64,000 bases of DNA from Mucilaginibacter_A sp964251965. GTDB taxonomy: Bacteria > Bacteroidota > Bacteroidia > Sphingobacteriales > Sphingobacteriaceae. The notes beneath the pieces were generated by a model, which saw only the letters and a program-made list of their open reading frames with translations, was not told where the DNA came from and did not search any database. Shown in pieces: positions 1 through 8,780 of this stretch (the first letter of the stretch is position 1; the number at the start of each line of letters is the position of its first letter). A program made the translations under genes and the position numbers. The stretch covers positions 248,001 through 312,000 of the forward strand of contig CAXULQ010000003.1 in NCBI GenBank assembly GCA_964251965.1. Reading direction: 5' to 3'.

Positions 1-242
1 TTTTGCAGCTCTACAATAAATTTTTCGCCTTTTTCGGTTTCGCAATAAATGTCGTAAATGGCTTTGCGGTCTAAATCAGTTTGCCCAAGCTGCTCGGTGT
101 TTTTAAAAGAAAGGCTGGCGATATGGTGTTGCAGCGGCAAAAGAGCATTCAAAAAATCGATCAATAAAAGTTTGCTGGCTTCTTCACCAAAAATCTTTTT
201 AAAACCAAAATCTGTGAAAGGGTTAATGTATTTTGCTTTCAT
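1..242 (-). CDS. Rpn family PD-(D/E)XK nuclease/putative transposase, truncated by window edge
   Basis: The minus strand starts with ATG at 242 and stays open to the window edge, giving the first 80 residues of a longer protein. The opening MKAKYINPFTDFGFKKIFGE and the later DRKAIYDIYCETE...EKFIVELQ are the characteristic N-terminus of the Rpn/PDDEXK_2 family (recombination-promoting nucleases, often annotated as transposases). D64 and the E78-x-Q80 pair are candidate metal-binding residues of the PD-(D/E)XK fold. Family members act as DNA endonucleases that promote RecA-independent recombination in E. coli; the role here is inferred. The C-terminus lies outside the window, so intactness cannot be judged. 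Confidence 0.85.
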   Translation of the reverse strand, partial: MKAKYINPFTDFGFKKIFGEEASKLLLIDFLNALLPLQHHIASLSFKNTEQLGQTDLDRKAIYDIYCETEKGEKFIVELQ

Positions 243-316
243 TTAAACGATAGAATATTAGCGAATTTACAAATTTAAAAGCCAGAAAAACAGGTTGCTA
301 TTTGGGCAAACGCTTT

Positions 317-859
317 CTACTTCAAATTCAGTTTCGCAAAAAAATCCCACAAAACAATACCTGCCGAAACCACGATGTTAAAAGAATGCTTGGTGCCAAA
401 CTGCGGGATTTCGATACAGGCATCAATCATTTCCATCGCTTCGTCGCTTACGCCATTTACTTCGTTGCCAAAAATTAAGGCGTATTTTTCCTTGTTTTTA
501 GGTTGAAAATTATTTAAGCTGATGCTGTTTTCCGCCTGTTCGATAGCAATGATCTGATAACCATCTTCACGAAGTTTTTGCAATGCTTCTTTTACCGTAC
601 TAAAATAAACCCAGCTAACGGATTGTGTGGCACCCAAAGCAGTTTTCTCAATTTCGCGGTGGGGCGGCTGGGCGGTGATGCCGCATAAAATAATCTGCTC
701 AACCGCAAAACCATCCGAAGTACGAAAAACAGAACCGATGTTGTGCATACTGCGCACACTATCCAGCACAACGGTTACCGGCAGTTTTTCCTGTCGGCGG
801 TAAGTTGCTACATCAACCCGTCCTAATTCATCTAATTTGAGCTTAACGAAAGAGTTCAT
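317..859 (-). CDS. SpoU/TrmH family RNA 2'-O-methyltransferase
   Basis: A 180-residue SPOUT-class methyltransferase that would transfer a methyl group from SAM to a ribose 2'-OH in tRNA or rRNA. Family motifs are present: RSMHNIGSVFRTSDGF near the N-terminus, FGNEVNGVSDE, and IPQFGTKHSFNIVVSAGI near the C-terminus, which form the knotted SAM site. The frame is open to ATG 922, but the extra residues would be encoded inside a short intergenic repeat and would overlap galK; the start at 859 (MNSFVKLKLDELGR) matches the usual family beginning and is preferred. It lies downstream of galK. The exact RNA target cannot be read from the sequence. An exact copy of the dispersed 14-base motif lies inside the gene at 583-596. 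Confidence 0.85.
   Translation of the reverse strand: MNSFVKLKLDELGRVDVATYRRQEKLPVTVVLDSVRSMHNIGSVFRTSDGFAVEQIILCGITAQPPHREIEKTALGATQSVSWVYFSTVKEALQKLREDGYQIIAIEQAENSISLNNFQPKNKEKYALIFGNEVNGVSDEAMEMIDACIEIPQFGTKHSFNIVVSAGIVLWDFFAKLNLK
583..596 (+). repeat. dispersed 14-base motif, class 1, exact, coding
   Basis: ATGCTTCTTTTACC inside the SpoU methyltransferase gene (antisense to it, where it encodes VKEA). It is followed by GTAC and then TAAAATAAA, so the two-part form is kept. Confidence 0.8.
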
Positions 860-875
860 GGGTTTTAGTTCATTG

Positions 876-912
876 TTCATGGCTGACTGCTGATGGCTCA
901 AAGCTGATAGCC
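876..912. repeat. short intergenic GCTGA-rich repeat
   Basis: The sequence between galK and the preferred methyltransferase start is rich in GCTGAT/GGCTGA units and resembles the inverted repeat at 46098-46184. It probably is a noncoding repeat rather than an N-terminal extension of the methyltransferase. Confidence 0.45.
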
Positions 913-914
913 TT

Positions 915-2069
915 TTAATCAACCTCCTTCACCCCATCTCCAATTAAAGAATGATAAACGGCAGGTTCGTAACCCACTTTTTCTTTATAATATTGAATGA
1001 GGTTTTTAGAAAAATCATCGAACGAATCTTGTTTAACCAAAGCAATGGCGCAACCGCCAAAACCTGCGCCGGTCATGCGCCCGCCGGCAACAGTTTCCTG
1101 CGTTTTGCAAAACTCCACAATCGTGTCCAGCTCTTTGCCGGTAACTTCGTACAAATTTTTTAGCGAAGCATGAGAAGCATAAAGCAGTTCGCCGAAACGG
1201 TGCAAATCGCCGTTAGCCAAAACATGCGTTGCTTCTTTTACCCGGTCATTTTCTTCAATTACGTGGCGGGCGCGTTTTTTTACGGTTTCATTATCGATCA
1301 GCCCTTCGTTTTTGTTAAAAGTTGCCGTATCAATATCGCACAAGTTATCTATTTGCAGTTCTTTTTGTAAAGCTTTTAACGCGGTTTGGCATTCTTCTAC
1401 ACGCTCGTTGTATTTGGATTCGGAAAGTTTTCGCGGTTTGTTAGTGTTGATAATGGCCAGCACGTAATCCTGCAATTTGCAATCCACAATTTTATAATCC
1501 AGCGTATCACAATTTAGTTCAATGGCTTTTTCCTTCTCCCCAAAAGCAACCGCAAACTGGTCCATAATGCCGCTGTTTACACCGATGAAATCATTCTCCA
1601 CTTTTTTGCTTAACTGCACCAGTTCCAGTTTAGAAAAACCGGACTGATAGGTTTCATTCAAAGCAAAAGCAGTAGCAATTTCGATGGAAGCCGATGAAGA
1701 AAGGCCGGAACCAATCGGCACATCGCCTTTAAACAACATATCCAAACCTTTAAGCTGCTTGTTGTGCAGTAAAAATTGCTGCATTACGCCAAGCGGATAA
1801 TTAAACCATTCTTTGCCTTTTTTGGTGTAGGCATCCTGCACCGGGACATCCAACTGATCTTCAAAATCCAAACTACGGAAACGAAAAATGCCTTCCTTAT
1901 TTTCGGCAACCAACAAGTTTGTACCGAAGGTGATCGAACACGGCAAAACCAACCCGCCGTTGTAATCAATGTGTTCGCCAATTAAATTTACACGTCCGGG
2001 AGCAAAAAAACTGCGGGTTGCAGGCTGGTTAAAAAGCTCGTTAAATTTATGTTGAAGATCAGGTTTCAT
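915..2069 (-). CDS. galK: Galactokinase
   Basis: This 384-residue cytoplasmic enzyme of the GHMP kinase superfamily phosphorylates alpha-D-galactose with ATP to galactose-1-phosphate, the first committed step of the Leloir pathway. The galactokinase signature GRVNLIGEHIDYNGG is at residues 25-39, the GHMP ATP-binding loop PIGSGLSSSASIE near residue 120, and the C-terminal GRMTGAGFGGCAIAL motif is present. Length is normal for the family. No other Leloir gene lies in the window. The start ATG is at 2069; the 120 bases upstream separate it from the divergent sulfatase gene and carry two copies of the dispersed 14-base motif. A one-mismatch copy of the motif is also inside the gene at 1229-1242. 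Confidence 0.95.
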   Translation of the reverse strand: MKPDLQHKFNELFNQPATRSFFAPGRVNLIGEHIDYNGGLVLPCSITFGTNLLVAENKEGIFRFRSLDFEDQLDVPVQDAYTKKGKEWFNYPLGVMQQFLLHNKQLKGLDMLFKGDVPIGSGLSSSASIEIATAFALNETYQSGFSKLELVQLSKKVENDFIGVNSGIMDQFAVAFGEKEKAIELNCDTLDYKIVDCKLQDYVLAIINTNKPRKLSESKYNERVEECQTALKALQKELQIDNLCDIDTATFNKNEGLIDNETVKKRARHVIEENDRVKEATHVLANGDLHRFGELLYASHASLKNLYEVTGKELDTIVEFCKTQETVAGGRMTGAGFGGCAIALVKQDSFDDFSKNLIQYYKEKVGYEPAVYHSLIGDGVKEVD

Positions 2070-2126
2070 GGATCAAATATGGCAATAAAAACAGATTTGA
2101 ATTATTTTAAAATACTATTTTATTAG

Positions 2127-2140
2127 ATGCTTCTTTTACC
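2127..2140 (+). repeat. dispersed 14-base motif, class 1, exact, intergenic
   Basis: ATGCTTCTTTTACC followed by CAGG and TAATTTAAT, in the divergent galK/sulfatase gap. A one-mismatch copy (ending AGC) follows at 2166-2179. Confidence 0.85.
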
Positions 2141-2224
2141 CAGGTAATTTAATGTGTTGCCAAAAATGCTTCTTTTAGCAACCTTTTTTTGTATTTTAGG
2201 TCGTTCTTGCTAAAACCTAAATTA

Positions 2225-3844
2225 ATGAAAGTTAGATTAATTATCCTTTCAAGCCTTATTATCCTTTTTATATCTGGATTATTTTTAAGTTTTTCTCCGC
2301 AGAAACCACCTCAAAAAAAGAAACCAAACATCATTATTATTCTGGCCGATGATATGGGCTATTCTGATATCGGTTGTTTCGGATCAGACGTACAAACGCC
2401 AAACTTAAACGAAATGGCCAAAGGCGGTTTAAAAATGACGCAGTTTTACAACGCTTCCCGCTGCTGCCCAACCCGCGCTTCTTTGCTTACCGGTTTGTAC
2501 CAGCACCAGGCCGGCGTTGGCGACATGATGAACACACGACCACAACCAGCGTATCAAGGTTATTTAAACCAGAATTGTGTAACGATAGCCGAAGCCATAA
2601 AAACAGGCGGTTACAATACATTGATGGCCGGAAAATGGCATGTTGGACAAGCGCCGGAACATTGGCCGGTTAAGCGCGGTTTCGATCATTACTTTGGTTT
2701 GATTGATGGCGCAATGAGTTACTTCGGAAATTATCCTTATCGCCCAAATCAAAAACTAACCATTGCTTTAGAAGACCAGCAGTTTACGCCCGGAAAAGAT
2801 TACTATTCAACCAACGCTTATACCGATTACGCGATAAAATTTGTCAGGCAAAATAAGCAAACTGATAAACCTTTCTTTCTCTATTTAGCTTACCAATGTC
2901 CGCACTGGCCGTTGCAGGCTTTGCCGGAAGATATTGCCAAATACAAAGGCAAGTTTATGGAAGGCTGGGACAAGCTGCGCGAGAAACGCTACCAAAAATT
3001 ATTGCAATACGGCATCGTTAATAAAAACACTAAACTTTCTCCTCGGGATGAACATGTGCCAGCCTGGGAAACTTTAACGCAGGAAGAAAAAGTCCGTTGG
3101 GATGATAAAATGGCGGTTTACAGCGCAATGATCGACCGCATGGACCAAAACATTGGTAGGCTAAGAAAAACTTTAAAGGATTTGGGTGAAGATAAAAACA
3201 CGGTCATTATGTTTTTATCCGATAACGGTGCCAGCAGCGAAAGCATTAAAGGTCCCGGATTTTTACCTTCTATTTTAGAAGCGAGCAAAAAACCTTCCAG
3301 CGATCCAACTTCGTTTACTGCTTACGAATTTGAAGGCGCGAATTTGAGCGATTCGCCTTTTCGTTTATTTAAACATTGGGAATACGAAGGCGGAACGGCT
3401 ACGCCTTTTATTGCTTACGGGCCGGGAATTGTAAAACCGGGAAATCAGGTAAATTCTCCGGCACACATTATTGATCTGATGTCAACCTGTTTAGATTTGG
3501 CGGGCGTTGCTTATCCAACAACTTATCACCAAAATAAAATTCTCGCAACAGAAGGTGTAAGTTTAGTTCCGGTTTTTAAAGGACAAACCTGGAAAGGCCA
3601 TCAGGCTTTGTATTTTGAGCATGAAGGAAACCGTGCAGTTCGTCAGGGAAAATGGAAGCTGGTTTCTAATTATCCCGAAAAAAACTGGCATTTATACAAC
3701 ATTGAAAATGACCGCTCGGAGTTGAACGATCTGGCAACCAACAATCCCACGAAAGTAAAAGAACTGGACATGTTATACCAGGCCTGGACCAAGCGCGCAG
3801 GCGTTTTACCTTTTGAAACGTTAGGCAAAGGAAGCGGCGAATAA
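2225..3844 (+). CDS. Sulfatase (arylsulfatase-type), exported
   Basis: A 539-residue alkaline-phosphatase-superfamily sulfatase that hydrolyses sulfate esters, with an N-terminal hydrophobic segment (about residues 4-24) suggesting export to the periplasm or surface. The metal-binding ADDMGYSD is near residue 40, and C80-C-P-T-R84 followed by ASLLTG matches the C-x-P-x-R signature in which the first cysteine would be converted to formylglycine. Later HWEYEGGTATPFIAYGPG and C-terminal features are typical of the family. The frame extends to an ATG at 2189, but MKVRLIILSSLIIL at 2225 is a normal signal-sequence start. No sulfatase-maturating enzyme or glycan-utilisation genes are adjacent, so the substrate is unknown. 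Confidence 0.9.
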   Translation: MKVRLIILSSLIILFISGLFLSFSPQKPPQKKKPNIIIILADDMGYSDIGCFGSDVQTPNLNEMAKGGLKMTQFYNASRCCPTRASLLTGLYQHQAGVGDMMNTRPQPAYQGYLNQNCVTIAEAIKTGGYNTLMAGKWHVGQAPEHWPVKRGFDHYFGLIDGAMSYFGNYPYRPNQKLTIALEDQQFTPGKDYYSTNAYTDYAIKFVRQNKQTDKPFFLYLAYQCPHWPLQALPEDIAKYKGKFMEGWDKLREKRYQKLLQYGIVNKNTKLSPRDEHVPAWETLTQEEKVRWDDKMAVYSAMIDRMDQNIGRLRKTLKDLGEDKNTVIMFLSDNGASSESIKGPGFLPSILEASKKPSSDPTSFTAYEFEGANLSDSPFRLFKHWEYEGGTATPFIAYGPGIVKPGNQVNSPAHIIDLMSTCLDLAGVAYPTTYHQNKILATEGVSLVPVFKGQTWKGHQALYFEHEGNRAVRQGKWKLVSNYPEKNWHLYNIENDRSELNDLATNNPTKVKELDMLYQAWTKRAGVLPFETLGKGSGE

Positions 3845-3851
3845 ATTGACG

Positions 3852-3865
3852 ATGCTTCTTTTATC
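3852..3865 (+). repeat. dispersed 14-base motif, class 1, exact, intergenic
   Basis: ATGCTTCTTTTATC, ten bases after the sulfatase stop, followed by AGA and TAAAAAATT. Confidence 0.85.
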
Positions 3866-3917
3866 AGATAAAAAATTAGTTTTGGTGGATTGGATATTAC
3901 TATAAAAAGACCACGTA

Positions 3918-4079
3918 TTAATAGTTTAATTGTACTTTTATTCTATGCAAAGTCGAAATGTTTGATTTGCGTGTAATTCCTAAAAGCGTAGCAGTTTTAC
4001 CGATAGTTAACTTACGTCCTTCAATAACTTCAATCTTTAATATTTCTCCCGAATGTTGCAGTTTCATTTTTCTTTTCAT
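3918..4079 (-). pseudogene. Truncated HigA-type antitoxin remnant
   Basis: A 53-codon reading frame begins MKRKMKLQHSGEILKIEVIE and continues with GRKLTIGKTATLLGITRKS, the N-terminal half of a HigA-family helix-turn-helix antitoxin. It then loses similarity and stops at 3918, so the second half of the DNA-binding domain and the C-terminus are absent. The start overlaps the 3' end of a higB-like remnant, the normal higBA gene order. Family assignment is from motif recognition; the truncation is visible directly. It is probably a decaying locus rather than a working antitoxin. Confidence 0.65.
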
Positions 4080-4202
4080 GGCAATATGTATTTAAATAAT
4101 CTAAATCAAAAGCATTATTATTTTCAAAACGAAATATCACTCTTTACTGCCATCACCTTTTTCCCATAAAAGCCGTAATGGTTTACTTTTAATTGTTTTT
4201 AT
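4030..4202 (-). pseudogene. HigB-type toxin remnant with internal deletion
   Basis: Just upstream of the higA-like fragment, minus-strand codons from 4202 read IKTIKSKPLRLLWEKGDGSK, the N-terminus of HigB/RelE-type toxins but without an ATG. The frame then hits a stop. In another frame RVIFRFENNNAFDLDYL follows at once, matching the conserved C-terminal strand of the same toxins (RFRFENGNAYDV-like) and running into the higA start. About half of a normal HigB is missing between the two pieces. This looks like an internal deletion that inactivated the toxin. Confidence 0.6.
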
Positions 4203-4290
4203 TACAGCAATTTGTATGATGTAAGTGTACAGATTACACAATTATTAGCAAAAGCCTGTTGCTTAAAAACAATTAAGGCATTAGCAAATA

Positions 4291-4304
4291 ATGCTTCTTT
4301 TACC
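4291..4304 (+). repeat. dispersed 14-base motif, class 1, exact, intergenic
   Basis: ATGCTTCTTTTACC, about 70 bases upstream of mutS, followed by CACATTTTTTTC. Confidence 0.85.
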
Positions 4305-4373
4305 CACATTTTTTTCACATCTGCCATAAAAACCTTTTCATCGGTTAACTTTACCTTTTAATACAATTGAGAT

Positions 4374-6986
4374 TTGGGAAAGAAGACCTCGGCAGAAACA
4401 CCTTTAATGCAGCAGCACAGCCAGATCAAGGCCAAATATCCAGGTGCTTTGTTGTTGTTTAGGGTGGGCGATTTTTACGAAACTTTTGGCGAAGATGCCG
4501 TTACCACTTCCAGAATTCTCGGCATAATTTTGACCAAACGGGCAAACGGTTCTGGCACTTCTATCGAACTGGCCGGTTTTCCGCACCATTCTTTGGATAC
4601 TTATCTGCCAAAGTTAGTTCGCGCCGGCCAGCGTGTGGCCATTTGCGATCAGTTGGAAGATCCGAAAGCCACCAAAACCATCGTTAAAAGAGGCGTTACC
4701 GAACTGGTTACGCCGGGCGTTTCTTACAATGATAACATCCTCAGCCAAAAATCAAACAATTATTTAGCGGCGTTGCATTTTGATAAGAACCAGATCGGTT
4801 TGGCTTTGCTGGATATTTCTACCGGCGAATTTCTGGCTGCACAAGGCGATACCGAATACATCGACCAGTTGCTGCAAAGTTTTCGCCCTAATGAAATTGT
4901 CTTCTCCAAACAAAAACAAAAAGAATTTGCCGAAGCTTTTGGTGCCGGTTTTTATACGTATTCGATTGACGATTGGGCTTTTACGTTCGATTTTGCTTCG
5001 GAAACTTTACTGAAGCATTTCGAAGTAAAAAATCTAAAAGGTTTCGGGATCGATCGTTTGCCTTCGGCGATTGTGGCGGCCGGCGTTACTTTGCACTACA
5101 TCAACGAAACGGAGCACCGCAACTTGCAGCATATTTCGGGTTTGAGCCGCATCGAACACCAAAAATACATGTGGCTGGACCGGTTTACGGTCCGCAATTT
5201 AGAACTGCTGGATTCGGCCAACGAAAACGCCATTACGCTTTTCCACGTGCTGGATCAAACCGCTTCGCCAATGGGCGCGCGTTTGCTGCGGAAATGGATT
5301 TTAATGCCGCTGAAAGAACTGAAACCGATTGAAGAACGGTTAGAAGTTGTTGATTTTTTGCATGTAAAAGAAGCATTGGCCGCGCAGCTTTTAAACGAGA
5401 TTAAAAAGATTGGCGACCTGGAAAGGCTGATCTCTAAGATTGCTTTGCAAAAAGCGAATCCGCGCGAAATTATACAGCTGAAAAGGGCATTGCTCGCCAC
5501 GGCAGAAGTACGGAAATTGTGCGAACAATCCGAGAATTTATTTTTACAGCAACTGGCCGAGCAATTAAACCCTTGTCAGCTGATCCGCGAACAGATTGAA
5601 AAAGAACTCCGTCCGGAACCGCCGGTACAAATTGTAAAAGGCGAAGTAATTGCAGCTGGCGTAGACGAAGAATTAGACCATCTGCGTAAAATTGCTTTTG
5701 GCGGAAAAGATTTTTTGGTGGAGATACAACGCCGCGAAGCAGAAACAACCGGGATTCCATCGTTAAAAGTAGCTTTCAACAGCGTTTTTGGTTATTATTT
5801 GGAGGTAACGCATACGCATAAAGATAAAGTGCCTTCAACCTGGATCAGGAAGCAAACGCTGGTAAACGCCGAACGCTACATCACCCCGGAACTGAAAGAA
5901 TACGAAGAGCAGATTCTGGGTGCCGAAGAAAAGATTTTCGGCATAGAAACCCGTTTGTACCAAAATTTGATGCACAGCATCAGTTCGTATATCCAACCGA
6001 TACAATTAAACTCGCGCGTTCTGGCCAAGCTGGATGTGCTGCTTTGTTTTGCCAGCCTGGCGCGTAAAAACAGTTACATTAAGCCGAAGGTTGATTTGAA
6101 TGACCAGATAGATATTAAAGGCGGCCGTCATCCGGTAATCGAACGAAATTTGCCGTTGGGCGAAGAATACATCACCAACGATGTTTTCCTGGATTCCGAA
6201 TCGCAGCAGATCATCATCATCACCGGCCCGAATATGGCCGGGAAATCTGCAATCCTCCGCCAAACCGGGTTGATTGTGTTGATGGCGCAGATTGGAAGTT
6301 TTGTGCCGGCAAAAGAAGCACGTATCGGTTTGGTTGATAAAATTTTTACACGTGTCGGCGCTTCGGATAACCTCAGTTCGGGCGAATCTACTTTTATGGT
6401 GGAGATGAACGAAACGGCCAGCATCCTCAATAATATTTCCCATCGAAGTTTGGTTTTGCTGGATGAGATTGGCCGCGGCACTTCTACTTACGATGGCATC
6501 TCGATTGCATGGTCTATTGCTGAATATTTGCACAACCATCCTTCGGCAAAAGCCAAAACCCTTTTCGCCACGCATTACCACGAACTGAATGAACTGGCCA
6601 ACTCTTTTTACCGCATAAAAAACTACAACGTTGCCGTAAAAGAAACCGGACAAAAAATAATTTTTTTGCGAAAGTTAGTTCCTGGCGGAAGCGAGCACAG
6701 TTTCGGGATTCATGTAGCGAAACTGGCCGGGATGCCGCCAAAAGTTTTAAACCGTGCAGAAGAAATTTTAAAGAAGCTGGAAGCAGAACGGACAGGCGGC
6801 CAAAGTATCAAAGAAAGCATCAAAAAAGTACAAAAGCAGGCTTTACAATTACAGATGTTTTCTATCGATGACCCGGTGCTGGTTAAAATCCGTGATGTGT
6901 TAAATGCTTTGGATGTAAACACGCTAACACCGGTAGAAGCTTTGATGAAATTGGATGAGATACAAAGGCTAATAAAAGGCAATTAA
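4374..6986 (+). CDS. mutS: DNA mismatch repair protein MutS
   Basis: This 870-residue MutS1 ATPase recognises base mismatches and small loops to start mismatch repair. The mismatch-contacting F-x-E is seen in FRVGDFYETFGEDA near residue 30. Near residue 618 lies the Walker A loop GPNMAGKSAI, followed by GESTFMVEMNE, the Walker B region LLDEIGRGTSTYDG and the TLFATHYHEL segment. Full family length. The start is TTG at 4374: an in-frame TGA lies two codons before it, and the next ATG (residue 12, MQQHSQIKAKYPG) would still keep the conserved part, so either is possible. No mutL is nearby. A one-mismatch copy of the 14-base motif is inside at 5363-5376. Confidence 0.96.
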   Translation: MGKKTSAETPLMQQHSQIKAKYPGALLLFRVGDFYETFGEDAVTTSRILGIILTKRANGSGTSIELAGFPHHSLDTYLPKLVRAGQRVAICDQLEDPKATKTIVKRGVTELVTPGVSYNDNILSQKSNNYLAALHFDKNQIGLALLDISTGEFLAAQGDTEYIDQLLQSFRPNEIVFSKQKQKEFAEAFGAGFYTYSIDDWAFTFDFASETLLKHFEVKNLKGFGIDRLPSAIVAAGVTLHYINETEHRNLQHISGLSRIEHQKYMWLDRFTVRNLELLDSANENAITLFHVLDQTASPMGARLLRKWILMPLKELKPIEERLEVVDFLHVKEALAAQLLNEIKKIGDLERLISKIALQKANPREIIQLKRALLATAEVRKLCEQSENLFLQQLAEQLNPCQLIREQIEKELRPEPPVQIVKGEVIAAGVDEELDHLRKIAFGGKDFLVEIQRREAETTGIPSLKVAFNSVFGYYLEVTHTHKDKVPSTWIRKQTLVNAERYITPELKEYEEQILGAEEKIFGIETRLYQNLMHSISSYIQPIQLNSRVLAKLDVLLCFASLARKNSYIKPKVDLNDQIDIKGGRHPVIERNLPLGEEYITNDVFLDSESQQIIIITGPNMAGKSAILRQTGLIVLMAQIGSFVPAKEARIGLVDKIFTRVGASDNLSSGESTFMVEMNETASILNNISHRSLVLLDEIGRGTSTYDGISIAWSIAEYLHNHPSAKAKTLFATHYHELNELANSFYRIKNYNVAVKETGQKIIFLRKLVPGGSEHSFGIHVAKLAGMPPKVLNRAEEILKKLEAERTGGQSIKESIKKVQKQALQLQMFSIDDPVLVKIRDVLNALDVNTLTPVEALMKLDEIQRLIKGN

Positions 6987-7429
6987 AATTAAAATAGTTT
7001 CACGGTACTTCTAAAAATTAAAAACAAGATCAACTTGTTTGTGCTTCTAAAATTTAATTTATTTTCTAAAAAATAAGTTCCTATTTACAAGCATTCTGAT
7101 TGCCACAATAATTATTTGTATTGTCTTAAATTTATTACAATAGTTGTACTGCATAAAAACAACATTGTACTACATTTTAGAAAGCATATTGTACATTATT
7201 AAAAAAATATTAGTATATTGTAAACCGATTTAATCTTTATAGTTGATGAGATGATAAAATAGTGCTTTTCAGCAGTTTTGTCATTCTGCATATAATTTCA
7301 CTTGTGCAATTTTGCTGCATAAAAGAGCGAAAATTATTCAATCATTGTTAAAACTTTAAAAATTATTTCTGATACAAAACAAAACGTTTTTTAATATGTT
7401 AACAATTTAATTTTATCACCACAAACAAC
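6987..7429. other. AT-rich intergenic region without a recognised gene
   Basis: These 443 bases between mutS and the glycosyltransferase are strongly AT-rich with short homopolymer runs. I see no open frame with a recognisable protein, no clear terminator hairpin and no exact copy of the dispersed motif. It probably holds the glycosyltransferase promoter and leader. Confidence 0.6.
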
Positions 7430-8566
7430 ATGAAGAAATTACCCGCCAAGCTGCTTTGCCTATCACATTTAAGATGGGACTTTGTTTATCAACGTCCGCA
7501 ACATTTGTTAACCAGATTTTCAGAGATCTTTAGTACTTATTTTTTAGAGGAACCGATACAAGATGCCGGGGAAGATGCTTATTTGCATATCTCTAAAAGG
7601 TTGCCAAACTTGTGGGTAGTTGTACCGCATATTCCGTCTGGATTGTCAAAAGCAGAAGAGAAGTTGGTGATGAAACAACTGATGGATAAGTTTATAAAAA
7701 AAGAAGACGGTGATAATTTTCTTTTCTGGTATTACACACCGATGGCATTGTCTTTTACAGAGCAATTGAACCCTGCGTTAACAGTTTACGATTGCATGGA
7801 CGAATTGTCTTTGTTTAAAAATGCACCGGCAGAACTAAAAGAATTGGAGAAAAGATTGATGGCAAAATCTGATGTTGTATTTACAGGCGGGCATTCTTTA
7901 TATGAAGCTAAAAAACATCAGCATGCAAACATATTTGCTTTTCCAAGTAGTATTGATAAAAGCCACTTTGTAAAAGCAAGGACAAACAAAGTTCAACCAA
8001 AAGACCAGGCACAAGTTGAAGGCATTAAACTTGGGTTTTACGGTGTGATTGACGAACGTTTTGATATTGAACTAATCCGCGCAGTTGCAGATGCAAGGCC
8101 AAATTGGAACTTTATGTTGATCGGCCCTGTTTTAAAAATTAACCGTGCACTTTTACCCAAAAATGAAAATATTCATTATTTAGGACAGAAAAGTTATGAG
8201 CAGCTTCCTTCGTATTTATCAGGTTGGGATGTTGCTTTGATCCCATTTATGCTTAATGATTCTACCAAGTTTATCAGTCCTACAAAAACACCCGAATATT
8301 TGTCTGCTGGTAAGCCTGTTGTTTCTACCGCTATACGTGATGTTGTTAACCCTTATGCAAAAAACAAATTAGTACATATAGGTTATACTGCCGAAGATTT
8401 TATTGATGCAATTGAAGCTGAATTGGACAACAAAAATAAAAAAGAATGGCTAACTAAAGTTGATGCTTTTTTAAGTAAAAACTCTTGGGACAACACTTGT
8501 GCAAGTATGCTTACTTGTATCCAAAATTCTATCAAAGACAAACAAAAAATCTCTATTGCAAGTTAA
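7430..8566 (+). CDS. Glycosyltransferase family protein (GT-B fold, TuaH-like)
   Basis: A 378-residue cytoplasmic protein. The opening SHLRWDFVYQRPQHLLTRFSE and the C-terminal SPTKTPEYLSAGKPVVSTAIRDV with the conserved glutamate for nucleotide-sugar binding identify a GT4/GT1-like retaining glycosyltransferase, similar to TuaH-type proteins of cell-surface polysaccharide pathways. A LGFYGVIDERFD segment marks the start of the second Rossmann domain near residue 200. In related bacteria such genes sit beside UDP-galactopyranose mutase or polysaccharide genes, but here it stands alone and ends in a strong terminator. Donor and acceptor sugars cannot be predicted. Confidence 0.8.
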   Translation: MKKLPAKLLCLSHLRWDFVYQRPQHLLTRFSEIFSTYFLEEPIQDAGEDAYLHISKRLPNLWVVVPHIPSGLSKAEEKLVMKQLMDKFIKKEDGDNFLFWYYTPMALSFTEQLNPALTVYDCMDELSLFKNAPAELKELEKRLMAKSDVVFTGGHSLYEAKKHQHANIFAFPSSIDKSHFVKARTNKVQPKDQAQVEGIKLGFYGVIDERFDIELIRAVADARPNWNFMLIGPVLKINRALLPKNENIHYLGQKSYEQLPSYLSGWDVALIPFMLNDSTKFISPTKTPEYLSAGKPVVSTAIRDVVNPYAKNKLVHIGYTAEDFIDAIEAELDNKNKKEWLTKVDAFLSKNSWDNTCASMLTCIQNSIKDKQKISIAS

Positions 8567-8586
8567 CACTTGTTAAATTTTTAATT

Positions 8587-8619
8587 AAAAGTGCGGTTGT
8601 TGTCATCCGCACTTTTTTT
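8587..8619 (+). terminator. Rho-independent terminator of the glycosyltransferase gene
   Basis: Perfect 10-base stem AAAAGTGCGG / CCGCACTTTT (8587-8596 with 8607-8616) and a T run, 20 bases past the stop codon. Confidence 0.85.
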
Positions 8620-8639
8620 ATGCAAGTAAATTTTTTACC

Positions 8640-8653
8640 GATAAAAGAAGTAT
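8640..8653 (-). repeat. dispersed 14-base motif, class 1, exact, intergenic
   Basis: GATAAAAGAAGTAT. Read on the minus strand the core is followed by GG and TAAAAAATTTAC, a clear two-part copy between the terminator at 8619 and the DUF2383 gene. Confidence 0.85.
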
Positions 8654-8780
8654 TGTAATTTGGATTTATGTAATGATAAATAATTCAATAAAATTTAAAG
8701 TGGTATGACTTCAAACTAAAAATGTTATTTAAAGTTAAAACTAATATTAAAGAAAATTATCAATATCAAAATATTGGGTT

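Noticed and set aside
860..922. N-terminal extension of the SpoU methyltransferase to 922
   Set aside because: The extra codons lie in a repeat and overlap galK; the start at 859 fits the family.
6006..6653. Long minus-strand open frame antisense to mutS
   Set aside because: It is a shadow of the mutS reading frame with no recognisable domain.
8590..8598. AAGTGCGGT, identical to the Haemophilus uptake core
   Set aside because: It occurs only as part of one terminator stem and is not repeated elsewhere in the window, so it is chance.
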